A stretch of DNA of 64,000 bases from Photorhabdus caribbeanensis (GCF_018448885.1 NZ_RCWB01000015.1:1-64000), one strand, 5' to 3'; positions 1 to 9,160 are shown, numbered from the stretch's first letter. A program made the numbers and translations. Notes: generated by a model from the sequence alone, not told the origin.

Positions 1-462
1 CAATTGTCTGGCAACCGGACCTTCCTGACCTTTGCTTTCGGCTGCCTGATGGTATAGGGCTACACCGGATTCAACATCATAAGCACTAACCACATGCAGG
101 GCTTCAAATAATGTCCCCTTACAGGTTCCTCTCAGGGTTTTTCCATCAATGGCGATAAGACTTTTTCCTGCCCTGACCCGACGCTGGTTGATCCAGGCAT
201 AAAAGGCTTCAACCAGTGCATCTTGCTCTATCATTTTGATAATATTAGCAATACAGTGACGACGGGGAATACCGTGAGTAAAATGCGTGTATTGTTTAAG
301 CCACTCGCTCTGTAACTCCCCAAATTCCTGAATCGATTTCCAGCCAGAAGCGCCGCATAATACAGCGGAGAAGGCTAAAAAAATCACATCCATTAGCTCA
401 TGTTTTTTATTGATGTCAGAACGGGGGTCTTCTATCTTGCTGATAAAATTAAAAATACTCAT
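1..462 (-). CDS. ISAs1-family transposase, N-terminal part (partial)
   Basis: Reading leftward from the ATG at 462 gives 154 uninterrupted codons to the window edge. The protein starts MSIFNFISKIEDPRSDINKK, and the N-terminal part (residues 1-90) matches the usual DDE-associated N-terminal domain with LMDVIFLAFSAVLCGASGW. Around residue 107 is IDGKTLRG, the signature of this family, whose Asp is the first catalytic acidic residue. The C-terminal half with the remaining catalytic residues lies outside the window. No frameshift is seen in the visible part, so the element may be intact. Confidence 0.88.
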   Translation of the reverse strand, partial: MSIFNFISKIEDPRSDINKKHELMDVIFLAFSAVLCGASGWKSIQEFGELQSEWLKQYTHFTHGIPRRHCIANIIKMIEQDALVEAFYAWINQRRVRAGKSLIAIDGKTLRGTCKGTLFEALHVVSAYDVESGVALYHQAAESKGQEGPVARQL

Positions 463-590
463 TATTAGGATCGCTTTTTTATGGAAGAGAGAGATCTTAA
501 CGTTTTAATGAGAGAAATACCTATAAAAAGTCATGTTCTGATTTTTATTTAACCAAAATAACCTTATTAAAAGTGTGAGATCCCACCCTG
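1..590 (-). mobile_element. ISAs1-family insertion sequence, 5' end, cut by window edge
   Basis: The segment carries the N-terminal half of an ISAs1-type transposase reading leftward, plus its upstream leader. The probable outer end is near 590, where the minus strand begins CAGGGTGGGATCTCAC; a CAGGG start is usual for this family (recalled, not computed). To the right, a flavin monooxygenase reading frame begins abruptly with no start codon, which is what an insertion boundary would give. The other end lies outside the window, so the target duplication and inverted repeat cannot be checked. Confidence 0.7.
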
Positions 591-1512
591 GTCAATCAGC
601 AGAATTGAACTGAAAGAAATACTAAACAAGGGTCTTTCAAGCATAATTCAATGGAATAAAACATTCGTCCGTTATGAACATATTGAAAACGGTGGTATTA
701 AAATTTTCTTTGCCGATGGCAGTCACGAAAATGTCGATGTGCTTGTCGGTGCAGACGCCAGCAATTCAAAAGTACGTAAACAGTACCTTCCTTTTATCGA
801 AAGATTCGATGTTGGTGTTAGTATGGTCATTGGTCGTGCGCGTCTTACCCCGGTTCTCACAGCTTTACTACCCCAAAATTTCCTGGATGGCACACCTAAC
901 AGTATCGTACCTAAAAGCCCCGACTGGTTGTTCATCTCTATGTGGCGTGCCCCAGTTAATATCCATGTAGAGGCCGCCTCAGCAGAAATCGATAACTTTA
1001 TCGTATGGGCTTACGTAGCAGCAACAGATAGTTTTCCTGACAATATCACTGATTTTTCCGCTGAAGCCCTCTGCGATTTGGTTCAATCCCGTATGATTTC
1101 ATGGGACCCAAACCTACATACTCTGATTAAACAAAGTGATATGGAAAACATATCTCCGCTACACTTACGCAGCATGCCCCATCTTCCACCCTGGAAATCG
1201 AGTGCTGTCACACTACTTGGGGATGCTATTCATAACATGACGCCAATGACAGGCGCAGGAGCGAATACAGCGCTGCGAGATGCTCTTTTACTTACACAGA
1301 AGCTTGCCAGTGTAGCGTCTGGCCACGAAGAGTTAATCAAGGCAATTTCAGATTATGAGCAACAAATGCGCGCATATGCTAATGAGATCGTTGGAATTTC
1401 ACTGCGCAGCGCTCAGAACGCTGTAGTACATTTTTCAATACCACCATTAAAACAACGGCATTTGAGCATAAGAAGAAAAAATACATCTCAAAGTTATCAG
1501 CACCGACGTTAA
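591..1512 (+). pseudogene. FAD-dependent monooxygenase, 5'-truncated by IS insertion
   Basis: An open frame runs from the IS junction at about 591 to the stop at 1512, about 306 codons, with no start codon at its beginning; an in-frame stop lies at 568 inside the IS end. The first residues, SISRIELKEILNKGL, are the internal helix that follows the missing FAD-binding Rossmann part in aromatic-ring or TetX-type monooxygenases. Later come VLVGADASNSKVRKQY and the FAD-binding signature LLGDAIHNMTPMTGAGANTAL (about residues 206-225 of the fragment). Without the dinucleotide-binding N-terminus it cannot be a working flavoenzyme. The last 20 residues are basic and unlike the family, so the end may also be shifted. 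Confidence 0.8.
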
Positions 1513-1611
1513 TATTCCGAGTGAATTGTCATACCTGAGAGTTAATTCCATACCATTACTCTAGATATACTGATTACAACGATAAGAATGAGGTGAAGAT
1601 AAAAAAGACCC

Positions 1612-1638
1612 GCCACCAGTATATATCATACTGGTGGC
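1612..1638 (-). terminator. Terminator of the chitinase gene
   Basis: A perfect 11-bp stem (1612-1622 with 1628-1638) with a 5-nt loop is followed in the minus direction by GGGTCTTTTTTATC. It lies just past the chitinase stop codon and could also stop readthrough from the monooxygenase fragment. Confidence 0.85.
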
Positions 1639-1651
1639 TTAGTTTAATTAA

Positions 1652-3355
1652 TTATGCAATTTTTACCCAAGGATAAGCATCAGATGTTTCTGCGCCGTCT
1701 GGCACGGTACCTCTATTCCACCATTTAGCTTCCCAATTTTGATTGTTCCAACTCACTCTATCGCCAGCTTTATACACCTTATTTGCATCCCAGACAGGGT
1801 AATCACTGCCTGTATCTGGATTAACTGGATCAACCGGCTCAACATTAATACCTTTGAAATAGAATGGCGCCATATCTATTTTTTTCGTAATTAACTCACA
1901 ACCAAGACCTTCTCTAGCCGCATTGATTAATAAACCACGATCTTGGTCTGCGGTCCATGTAAATATTCCCCCCAGATTCTTTTCTAATGCATATTGTGCT
2001 TTAGCTTTAACGGAGCGAGGAGTATCAAGAGAAATAAATAACTTGCTTTCCTTATTATAGAGATAATCAGCATCCGCTATTTCATCGGTATACAAGTCAA
2101 AATTATATCTCCCCCTCTTTTCTTCCAAATCTAGATAATTATATATCGTGTCATACCATTCTGTTGTCCCTGATTCAAATGAACCGGTCGTTGTAATCTT
2201 CGGATCTTTTTTCGGGACATAGCCAGGATCATAACTGCCAGATAATGGAGAATAACTATCAATCACCGTATTTCTACCATTGCGTGAATAGCCGGTGTAA
2301 CCAATATTGATTGCAGATGCAGGCACGCCAAGGCTCAATAAGTATTCAACCGCTTTTTCTACACTATTATCACCGCCAGGATAATTGCGGAGATTGGTGT
2401 GATGTAACAACCTTTCAGCCCACGGAGTACCAAAGAAATCATAGGTCATAACGTTAATACCATATAACCCAACTTGCAGTAATTCAGGTATTTTTGATTT
2501 TTCCATTTTCTCTGGTACCGCCGAACAGGCAATACTTATTTTTATATCTGAACGCCCTGCTTCTTTAAAAGCAGCAGTTAAGTCTTTAATTAAACTAACA
2601 TAATAATCGCCATCGTCTGGTGCATACATGTTACCTTCATTTCCAGCAACGCCGGGATACTCCCAATCAATATCAATTTCGGTAAACATAGGGAAACGCC
2701 GGAATATATCAACTAAACTCGAACAGAAATAAGATTTTAGTGTTTCGTCTCTGACCATATTATAAAAGCCATTACTCATGGTCCAACCGCCAACACTAAA
2801 TGACATAATAAGGTCATGGCCTTGAGCTTTTGCAGCTTGTTGAACTTTAGCCAACCCACCTAATACGCCCATACTTTTAGATTGCTCAAAATCCCTTGGC
2901 ATTTGGATATCTTGCCAACCAGAATAGGTACAATTCTGATAAGATTGGCAATCTCCCCAAGCATCTGTGAATGTCACTTCTCCATTATTGGTGCGGGAAA
3001 ATAATGGCGCTTGCTCTTTAATTTGCTGCTTTTTTTCACCCTCATCACCTAATATTCCACAGAAACCAATAACTAATTTATCATAAGCAAAAGGATTATC
3101 TAAAAGGTGCTGTAAATCTATTCCTCTACCTCGACGAATAGGATCTTGATTGCCTTGTAATCTACCATCATATTGCGACCAATCTGTATAATAGCCAAAA
3201 ACTTTAGGCTTATTCCGTGTGTCATATTTATTGTAGACTGGTAATGCGGTTCTTCCCGATGTGTAACTGAAATTTATTGTTTCAGTTGATGGATTGAAAT
3301 TATCTATCTGATAAGACTGTTCACTAAGAAAATCTGTCTGGATTATTTTTGACAT
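1652..3355 (-). CDS. Family 18 chitinase with C-terminal chitin-binding module
   Basis: A 567-residue glycoside hydrolase family 18 enzyme that should hydrolyse beta-1,4-N-acetylglucosamine links in chitin. The catalytic motif DIDWEYP sits near residues 226-232, its Glu being the acid catalyst; SFSVGGW is the conserved strand-3 motif before it. Residues about 517-567 form a CBM5/12 module with the aromatic pattern VWDANKVYKAGDRVSW and a terminal YPWVKIA. There is no Sec signal peptide: the N-terminus is polar. That resembles the chitinases packaged with Tc toxin complexes in Photorhabdus and Yersinia entomophaga. It is divergent from stlA across a 400-bp AT-rich region. A role in insect cuticle, gut lining or antifungal attack is inference. 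Confidence 0.92.
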   Translation of the reverse strand: MSKIIQTDFLSEQSYQIDNFNPSTETINFSYTSGRTALPVYNKYDTRNKPKVFGYYTDWSQYDGRLQGNQDPIRRGRGIDLQHLLDNPFAYDKLVIGFCGILGDEGEKKQQIKEQAPLFSRTNNGEVTFTDAWGDCQSYQNCTYSGWQDIQMPRDFEQSKSMGVLGGLAKVQQAAKAQGHDLIMSFSVGGWTMSNGFYNMVRDETLKSYFCSSLVDIFRRFPMFTEIDIDWEYPGVAGNEGNMYAPDDGDYYVSLIKDLTAAFKEAGRSDIKISIACSAVPEKMEKSKIPELLQVGLYGINVMTYDFFGTPWAERLLHHTNLRNYPGGDNSVEKAVEYLLSLGVPASAINIGYTGYSRNGRNTVIDSYSPLSGSYDPGYVPKKDPKITTTGSFESGTTEWYDTIYNYLDLEEKRGRYNFDLYTDEIADADYLYNKESKLFISLDTPRSVKAKAQYALEKNLGGIFTWTADQDRGLLINAAREGLGCELITKKIDMAPFYFKGINVEPVDPVNPDTGSDYPVWDANKVYKAGDRVSWNNQNWEAKWWNRGTVPDGAETSDAYPWVKIA

Positions 3356-3614
3356 AAATCACCTCGACTAGATATCAATTTATTTTTCGATGAACACTCC
3401 AATTGCTTTACTTGCGTGGTAACATAATTACATTCTAGCTTGTATTCTTAGGAAAACAAATAATTGCTATTTGTTTGATTGTTAATGGTCAACTCAAATT
3501 TATGTCAATGAAATTTATATTACCGACTATTTATTATCAAATGGTAAAAACAAATAATTGCAAATTGTAAATATATTCATTGTCATTGTTACAATGATCC
3601 ATCTAAATTAAATT

Positions 3615-3632
3615 TGTAAATTAATTTTTACG
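3615..3632 (+). promoter_or_regulatory. Putative TyrR box upstream of stlA
   Basis: TGTAAA-N6-TTTACG matches the TyrR consensus TGTAAA-N6-TTTACA at 11 of 12 fixed positions. It lies about 126 bp before the stlA start codon and upstream of a candidate promoter. TyrR is reported to control stlA in Photorhabdus, so the site fits that regulation. It could also influence the divergent chitinase gene. Confidence 0.65.
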
Positions 3633-3659
3633 AACCATTTATTTTAATTTTATTTTCAA

Positions 3660-3690
3660 TTGACTATTCCTTATATTTTATATTTATACT
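3660..3690 (+). promoter_or_regulatory. Candidate sigma-70 promoter of stlA
   Basis: TTGACT at 3660-3665 and TATACT at 3685-3690 are separated by 19 bp, slightly longer than optimum. The TyrR-like site lies 28 bp upstream of the -35, a plausible activator position. The surrounding DNA is very AT rich, so chance matches are common. Confidence 0.4.
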
Positions 3691-3757
3691 AATTTGTATC
3701 CTCAGCGGTGTTCGTTTCTTTGAAATATTATTACCATACTTATATATGGAGATTAAA

Positions 3758-5356
3758 ATGAAAGCTAAAGATGTTCAGCCAACCATTATTATTAATAAAA
3801 ATGGCCTTATCTCTTTGGAAGATATCTATGACATTGCGATAAAACAAAAAAAAGTAGAGATATCAGAGGAAATCACTGAACTTTTGGCGCATGGTCGTGA
3901 AAAATTGGAGGAAAAATTAAATTCAGGAGAGGTTATATATGGAATCAATACGGGGTTTGGGGGGAATGCCAATTTAGTTGTGCCATTTGAAAAGATTTCA
4001 GAGCATCAGCAAAATCTGCTAACTTTTCTTTCTGCTGGTACTGGGGACTATATGTCCAAACCTTGTATTAAAGCGTCACAATTTACTATGTTACTTTCTG
4101 TTTGCAAAGGTTGGTCTGCAACCAGACCAATTGTCGCTCAAGCAATTGTTGATCATATTAACCATGATATTGTTCCTCTGGTTCCTCGCTATGGCTCAGT
4201 GGGTGCAAGTGGTGATTTAATTCCTTTATCTTATATTGCACGTGCATTATGTGGTATCGGCAAAGTTTATTATATGGGAGCAGAAATTGATGCTGCTGAA
4301 GCAATTAAACGCGCAGGGTTGACGCCATTATCGTTAAAGGCAAAAGAAGGGCTCGCTCTGATTAACGGCACACGAGTAATGTCAGGTATCAGTGCAATTA
4401 CCGTCATTAAACTGGAAAAACTATTTAAAGCCTCAATCTCTGCTATTGCCCTTGCTGTTGAGGCATTACTTGCATCTCATGAACATTATGATGCCCGAAT
4501 TCAACAAGTCAAAAATCACCCTGGTCAAAACGCGGTGGCAAGTGCATTGCGTAATTTATTGGCAGGTTCAACTCAGGTTAATTTATTAACTGGGATTAAA
4601 GAACAAGCCAATAAAGCTTGTCGGCATCAAGAAGTTACCCAACTAAATGATACCTTACAGGAAGTTTATTCAATTCGTTGCGCACCACAGATATTAGGTA
4701 TAGTGCCAGAATCTTTAACTACCGCACGGAAAATATTGGAACGGGAAGTTATCTCAGCTAATGATAACCCATTAATAGATCCAGAAAATGGCGATGTTCT
4801 ACACGGTGGGAATTTTATGGGGCAATATGTCGCCCGGACAATGGATGCATTAAAACTGGACATTGCTTTAATTGCTAATCATCTTCATGCCATTGTGGCG
4901 CTTATGATGGATAACCGCTTCTCACGTGGATTACCTAACTCACTTAGTCCGACACCCGGTATGTATCAAGGTTTTAAAGGCGTCCAACTTTCTCAAACCG
5001 CTTTAGTTGCTGCCATTCGCCATGATTGTGCTGCATCAGGTATTCATACTCTCGCCACAGAACAATACAATCAAGATATTGTCAGTTTAGGTCTGCATGC
5101 CGCTCAAGATGTTTTAGAGATGGAGCAGAAATTACGCAATATTGTTGCAATGACCATTCTGGTAGTTTGTCAGGCGATTCATCTGCGCGGCAATATTAGT
5201 GAAATTGCGCCTGAAACCGCTAAATTTTACCATGCAGTACGCGAAATCAGCCCTCCTTTAATCACTGATCGTGCATTGGATGAAGATATAATCCGCATTG
5301 CGGATGCAATTATTAATGATCAACTTCCTCTGCCAGAAATCATGCTGGAAGAATGA
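3758..5356 (+). CDS. stlA: Phenylalanine ammonia-lyase (stilbene pathway)
   Basis: This 532-residue aromatic ammonia-lyase removes ammonia from L-phenylalanine to give trans-cinnamate, the entry to isopropylstilbene and cinnamate in Photorhabdus. The MIO prosthetic group forms from the Ala-Ser-Gly of GSVGASGDLIPLS, near residues 150-152. YGINTGFGG near the N-terminus supplies the catalytic Tyr, and the TRPIVAQ and QDIVSLG segments are also typical. The ATG at 3758 is preferred over the upstream ATG at 3746 because TGGAG lies directly before it and the resulting MKAKDVQPTI start equals the known protein. It is not in an operon with other stilbene genes; stlCDE are at the far right of the window. 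A histidase is the alternative, but the close match favours StlA. Confidence 0.96.
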   Translation: MKAKDVQPTIIINKNGLISLEDIYDIAIKQKKVEISEEITELLAHGREKLEEKLNSGEVIYGINTGFGGNANLVVPFEKISEHQQNLLTFLSAGTGDYMSKPCIKASQFTMLLSVCKGWSATRPIVAQAIVDHINHDIVPLVPRYGSVGASGDLIPLSYIARALCGIGKVYYMGAEIDAAEAIKRAGLTPLSLKAKEGLALINGTRVMSGISAITVIKLEKLFKASISAIALAVEALLASHEHYDARIQQVKNHPGQNAVASALRNLLAGSTQVNLLTGIKEQANKACRHQEVTQLNDTLQEVYSIRCAPQILGIVPESLTTARKILEREVISANDNPLIDPENGDVLHGGNFMGQYVARTMDALKLDIALIANHLHAIVALMMDNRFSRGLPNSLSPTPGMYQGFKGVQLSQTALVAAIRHDCAASGIHTLATEQYNQDIVSLGLHAAQDVLEMEQKLRNIVAMTILVVCQAIHLRGNISEIAPETAKFYHAVREISPPLITDRALDEDIIRIADAIINDQLPLPEIMLEE

Positions 5357-5405
5357 AAAGAAAGTCACTGAAAGTTTTTCAACCATCGCTTGACTAAAAA
5401 TACAG

Positions 5406-5450
5406 AACCCCCTTTACTGAGGTAGAAACAGTGTAAGTAAATAAGGGGTT
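5406..5450 (+). promoter_or_regulatory. Hairpin between stlA and ydfG covering the ydfG ribosome site
   Basis: AACCCC (5406-5411) pairs with GGGGTT (5445-5450), and TTTACT (5413-5418) with AGTAAA (5436-5441). The following TTTTG makes it look like a stlA terminator, but the AGGGG inside the 3' arm is also the likely Shine-Dalgarno of ydfG, whose ATG is at 5455. It may therefore both end stlA transcripts and mask the ydfG start. Confidence 0.5.
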
Positions 5451-5454
5451 TTGT

Positions 5455-6204
5455 ATGATCGTTTTTGTGACAGGAGCAACTTCAGGTTTTGGTGAATCAA
5501 TTGCCAGAAGATTCATTCAAAACGGTGCTAAAGTTATTGCGACTGGACGACGTAGAGAACGGTTAGAGAAATTAAAAGCTGAACTAGGTGATAACTTTTA
5601 CTTTGTCCAATTTGATGTAACTGATCGGGCAGCAATCAATCAAGTTGTAGAACAATTACCAGAATCACTCCGTCCTATCGATATTTTAGTCAATAATGCA
5701 GGTTTGGCGCTTGGATTAGAACCTGCTCATCTGGCTAACCTGGATGACTGGGAAATAATGATTGATACCAATGTCAAAGGGCTTGTCAATATGACCCATG
5801 CTCTGCTGCCTGGAATGGTAGCAAGAAATCATGGGCATATTATTAATATCGGTTCTACCGCTGCAAGTTGGCCATATTCCGGTGGGAACGTTTATGGCGC
5901 AACTAAAGCCTTCGTCAAACAGTTTAGTTTAAACTTACGAGCTGATTTGCAGGGAAAAAATATCCGTGTTACTGATATAGAACCCGGTTTAGTGGGTGGA
6001 ACTGAGTTTTCTTTAGTCCGTTTTAAAGGCGACAATGATAAAGTGAATAAAACCTACGATGGCACTCAGGCATTAACCGCTGAAGATGTCACCGAAGCTG
6101 TTTTTTGGGTTGCCAATTTACCTGCCCATGTCAACATTAATACACTAGAAATGATGCCGGTTTGCCAATCATTTGCCGGACTTAGTGTGCATCGGAATGA
6201 ATAA
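5455..6204 (+). CDS. ydfG: NADP-dependent 3-hydroxy acid dehydrogenase YdfG
   Basis: A 249-residue classical short-chain dehydrogenase, the family's normal length. VTGATSGFGE at residues 5-14 is the dinucleotide-binding glycine motif, NNAG is near residue 81, the catalytic Ser lies in INIGSTAASW and the Tyr-Lys pair in VYGATKAF near residue 147. The sequence follows Escherichia coli YdfG almost throughout, including ITDIEPGLVGGTEF-like and NINTLEMMPV segments. That enzyme oxidises L-allo-threonine, serine and 3-hydroxy acids and reduces malonic semialdehyde in the cytosol. It follows stlA by 98 bp on the same strand, but no functional link is known. Confidence 0.93.
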   Translation: MIVFVTGATSGFGESIARRFIQNGAKVIATGRRRERLEKLKAELGDNFYFVQFDVTDRAAINQVVEQLPESLRPIDILVNNAGLALGLEPAHLANLDDWEIMIDTNVKGLVNMTHALLPGMVARNHGHIINIGSTAASWPYSGGNVYGATKAFVKQFSLNLRADLQGKNIRVTDIEPGLVGGTEFSLVRFKGDNDKVNKTYDGTQALTAEDVTEAVFWVANLPAHVNINTLEMMPVCQSFAGLSVHRNE

Positions 6205-6328
6205 TCACATTCTTCTTGATAATTTGTTGAACATCTTGATGCTATCTTATAATTTATCTATCTGATAGTTTCTTATTGCGCCATCTAAATTGGCTCCATC
6301 TCTTTCAAGAGTTCCAAGAGGATAAAAG

Positions 6329-6691
6329 ATGAATATTTGTAATTCTTTGATATTAAAAGCTATGCCAGCTATCGCTCTGGCAATACCACTGTTATGGCAA
6401 ACGCCAGCATTGGCGGCAACTTGCACTTCGGGAAGTACCTGCGTCACAGTGCATGGCAGCGGAGATTCTGTACTCGATAAAGAAGCCGCCCGTCAAAGCA
6501 AAGAACAATGGGATGAAACCAAAAATCTTCGCACTAAGATTAATAAACGTGCTGAGAAAGAGTTCGACAAGTTCGATAAAGCCATTGATGCTCGTGATGC
6601 ATGTATGAAAAGTACCAATATCAATGCTTATTGGGAACCCAATACCGAACGTTGTTTAGACAGCAATACAGGTATGCCTATCAGACCGTAA
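6329..6691 (+). CDS. ynfB: Periplasmic DUF1283 family protein YnfB
   Basis: A 120-residue protein with a cleavable signal peptide (hydrophobic core at about 8-28, cleavage after ALA). The mature part is highly charged and carries the family pattern [15 protein letters not shown], then [15 protein letters not shown], shared with E. coli YnfB. No function is established. Start chosen at ATG 6329, preceded by GAGGATAAAAG. It is followed 16 bp later by ynfD, so the two are probably cotranscribed. Confidence 0.88.
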   Translation: MNICNSLILKAMPAIALAIPLLWQTPALAATCTSGSTCVTVHGSGDSVLDKEAARQSKEQWDETKNLRTKINKRAEKEFDKFDKAIDARDACMKSTNINAYWEPNTERCLDSNTGMPIRP

Positions 6692-6707
6692 TGTAAAGGT
6701 AATGATA

Positions 6708-6986
6708 ATGAAGATGAAAAAAGCACTTTTATGTAGTGCGCTGTTCTTTACCCTATCTCCACTTGCACTTGCTGCACAAGCTTCATGCGAAAGCGTGAAA
6801 GAACAAATTGCGCAGAAGATTATCAATAATGGTGTGCCGGAATCTGGCTTTACATTGGAAATTGTTGCTAATGACCATGTTGAACAAGCCGGAAGTAAAA
6901 TCGTTGGGCATTGTGAAAATAATGCCAAAAAGATTGTGTATACCCGGCAAGGAAACCAATCTCAACCTCATCCGACCTCCAAATAG
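6708..6986 (+). CDS. ynfD: DUF1161 family protein YnfD
   Basis: A small secreted protein of 92 residues. A signal peptide covers about residues 1-22 (KKALLCSALFFTLSPLALAAQA). The mature domain has ASCESVKEQIAQKIINNGVP, then VVGHCEN-like IVGHCENNAKKIVYTR, with the two Cys residues conserved in DUF1161; they probably form a disulfide. The start at 6708 is chosen over the ATG at 6702 because AAAGGT at 6695-6700 is 7 nt before it. Function unknown; it follows ynfB on the same strand. Confidence 0.85.
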   Translation: MKMKKALLCSALFFTLSPLALAAQASCESVKEQIAQKIINNGVPESGFTLEIVANDHVEQAGSKIVGHCENNAKKIVYTRQGNQSQPHPTSK

Positions 6987-7329
6987 ACCAACATCATCTT
7001 TCTGAAGGAAAACACATACAGTTCAGAAAAAATATTACGCCAATATTTACCATTAATGAGTAGAGGCCGAGGCTATGCGCTTCGGCCCTTTTCCATATTA
7101 TCTCTCGGAGAACAACATGTTAGCAGTGTTTTCCGTGGCAAGTTGCACCTGAATGATAACCCTAAATACAGTTTCATATGTAAACCATTATTTTTTTTAA
7201 AACTGACAATTTAAATAATCAACTCTAATATTATAAAGTTTTAAAACATAAATATTCGCCGAATAATGGTGAGCTAAATATCTTATTTACTCAAAAAATC
7301 ATATTGAAATTTTAAAATAGGAAATCGTT
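6987..7329. other. Intergenic region, 343 bp
   Basis: AT-rich. It contains the terminator at 7064-7093 and no other recognisable gene. A short stretch near 7116 with a ribosome site and an 11-codon frame looks like chance. Confidence 0.5.
7064..7093 (+). terminator. Rho-independent terminator after ynfBD
   Basis: GGCCGA at 7065-7070 pairs with TCGGCC at 7082-7087, followed by CTTTTCC. It lies about 80 bp after the ynfD stop and would end the ynfB-ynfD transcript. Confidence 0.75.
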
Positions 7330-8727
7330 ATGAGTGATCTTATCGCTAAGAAAATTCTCTCTATCATGGTGTTTTTAATAACATTAGCTATCTCAGGATG
7401 TAGCGCTGTCGCAGGAAATCAAACAGAAACCGAAAATCTTAATAGCAGTAGCAGTGAGCAATATGTAAAAATTTATTTGCATAATAATACATCACACTTA
7501 TTAGAGGCTGAAAAAATAGACTTACTTTGGGGAAGCTGGACTAAAAAACCATCGTCATCAATATCTGCATATAATTGCGATTCATTTACCTCAAAAGGTA
7601 AGATTTTGAGTGGCACTGAGGGCAAAATTATTTATCGTTTACCCAATGGTGAAAATAAGTTAAATGTTCATTGGAGCCTTTCATATTGGGGTACTCAGAA
7701 CCAAGATATTCATCTTTCTGAAGGATCAGATAAGTATAAACTTGAAAAAACAGTTAAAAGTTTATCTCCTTCAGGCATAAAGATTGATATCTATCTCACT
7801 GAAAAAAATATAGACAGCAATTATAAAATTGCCGTGATGTCAGATCCTCAGCCGTGGCGTTTAGATCCTGAAAAAGGTGATCCTAATGCCGACAAAAAAC
7901 CGTGGGAAGAATTAAATAGAAAGGTAGCAAACAGTATCAATAATATTTATGAACGTAATCATCTTGCTTTTGGCATCGTTAATGGCGATCTTACCGAATT
8001 TGGACGTGCTAGTACCAGAAGAAGCCTTGAGGAGATATATACATCAAAAATCAAATTCCCGCTATTTATGGGATTAGGAAATCATGATTATGCAAATAAT
8101 GTTAATGATTGTACTTACCCCGAAGGTCTTGATTTCAGTCGTAATGCCTGCGCCAGATCTGCTGTCTTTGATATGGCAGAGAGAATAAGTAATTATAGTA
8201 AAGAATTAAATAATTTCTCCTATGACTATGACAATGAAGCATGGAAAGGAAGTCTATCTTATTCATGGGATTTTGGTGATATTCATTACGTTCAATTGCA
8301 AAATTATCCTACTTATAGTGTCAATTTGGATCACTATGTCAGTCCAACTGTTTATATTACAAAATCCCTTAACTGGTTGGAAAGCGATCTTAAATCTGCT
8401 CAAACAAGAGGAAAAGCAGTGGTTTTAAATTTTCATGATGGGTATGACCATTTTATTAACAACAGCAGCTATGCTGAAAAGGAAAAATTTAAGTCACTGA
8501 TTAAAAAATACAACGTTATGGCGGTTTTCGTTGGACATTCACATTTTCTTAAAGAATACAAATCCTCTGTATTTGGAAATGCAAGAGTCTATGACAGCGG
8601 AGCACTATTTAAAGGTAATTTCTTTATCATTAATGTTAATAAAAAATGCATGCAAATATCTGCATATAATGGAATAGATGGCACTCCCAAGTTTGTTAAA
8701 AAAATGACCAGTGTTTGTGGTACATAG
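7330..8727 (+). CDS. Lipoprotein with calcineurin-like metallophosphoesterase domain
   Basis: A 465-residue predicted lipoprotein: the hydrophobic N-terminus ends in the lipobox ISGC, so Cys near residue 24 should be lipidated. Residues about 45-160 form a beta-rich region of unknown fold. Residues about 165-460 are a metallophosphoesterase domain with the metal-ligand motifs SDPQPW (in place of DxH), NGDLTEFG, GLGNHDY, NFHDGYD and GHSH. The replacement of DxH by DPQ is seen in some members and might weaken one metal site. Substrate unknown; a secreted or periplasmic phosphatase or phosphodiesterase is likely. It stands alone between core genes and has its own terminator, which suggests an accessory insertion. 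Confidence 0.85.
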   Translation: MSDLIAKKILSIMVFLITLAISGCSAVAGNQTETENLNSSSSEQYVKIYLHNNTSHLLEAEKIDLLWGSWTKKPSSSISAYNCDSFTSKGKILSGTEGKIIYRLPNGENKLNVHWSLSYWGTQNQDIHLSEGSDKYKLEKTVKSLSPSGIKIDIYLTEKNIDSNYKIAVMSDPQPWRLDPEKGDPNADKKPWEELNRKVANSINNIYERNHLAFGIVNGDLTEFGRASTRRSLEEIYTSKIKFPLFMGLGNHDYANNVNDCTYPEGLDFSRNACARSAVFDMAERISNYSKELNNFSYDYDNEAWKGSLSYSWDFGDIHYVQLQNYPTYSVNLDHYVSPTVYITKSLNWLESDLKSAQTRGKAVVLNFHDGYDHFINNSSYAEKEKFKSLIKKYNVMAVFVGHSHFLKEYKSSVFGNARVYDSGALFKGNFFIINVNKKCMQISAYNGIDGTPKFVKKMTSVCGT

Positions 8728-8774
8728 AGCTCAAACCTATTTATTATATCGTACTGAAATTTTAGTCTGATGAT

Positions 8775-8802
8775 AAACCTCACTTTCTCACAAGTGAGGT
8801 TT
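8775..8802 (+). terminator. Terminator after the metallophosphoesterase gene
   Basis: An 11-bp perfect stem (8775-8785 with 8792-8802) with a 6-nt loop, followed by TTCTT. It lies 48 bp after the stop codon. Confidence 0.9.
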
Positions 8803-8859
8803 TCTTATTGATTGCTTATAGATCACAATCACGATATTTATGTATATACCCGTCATCTT

Positions 8860-9160
8860 TCAAGATGCAGTTTTTAGCACCTGAAAATGGTCGTTAATTC
8901 CAGACATCAGCGAGTCCGCTATATCAGGTAGCGTTGTGGTGAAAAATTTGAATACTTTGTCTCGAAATTCATGTTTATCAGCGAAATAATGGTTATTTCG
9001 AACAGGTTCATTCATAACCTTCCATAATCGTTCTATCGGGTTTAAATTTTGGCTATATGAAGGAAGGTAATGTCACTCAATGTTGCTAACATAAGCCTAC
9101 TCCTCCACAAGATGAGCTTTGTTGTCACCCGCACCATCCACAATAAGATGAATTTTTTAA
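8860..9160 (-). pseudogene. IS630-family transposase remnant (C-terminal part)
   Basis: Reading leftward, the translation gives IHLIVDGAGDNKAHLVEE, a stop, a short piece, a second stop, then YSQNLNPIERLWKVMNEPV and HEFRDKVFKFFTTTLPDIAD. DGAGxxxA is the second catalytic Asp region and NPIERLWK carries the Glu of the DDE triad in IS630 transposases. Two in-frame stops and the missing N-terminal half show that it is dead. Its own stop codon (8860-8862) lies only 12 bp from the element end at 8848, as expected for the native end of such an element. Confidence 0.85.

Noticed and set aside
3561-3582. Second possible TyrR half-site (TTGTAAATATATTCA) upstream of stlA
   Set aside because: Only one half matches well in very AT-rich DNA.
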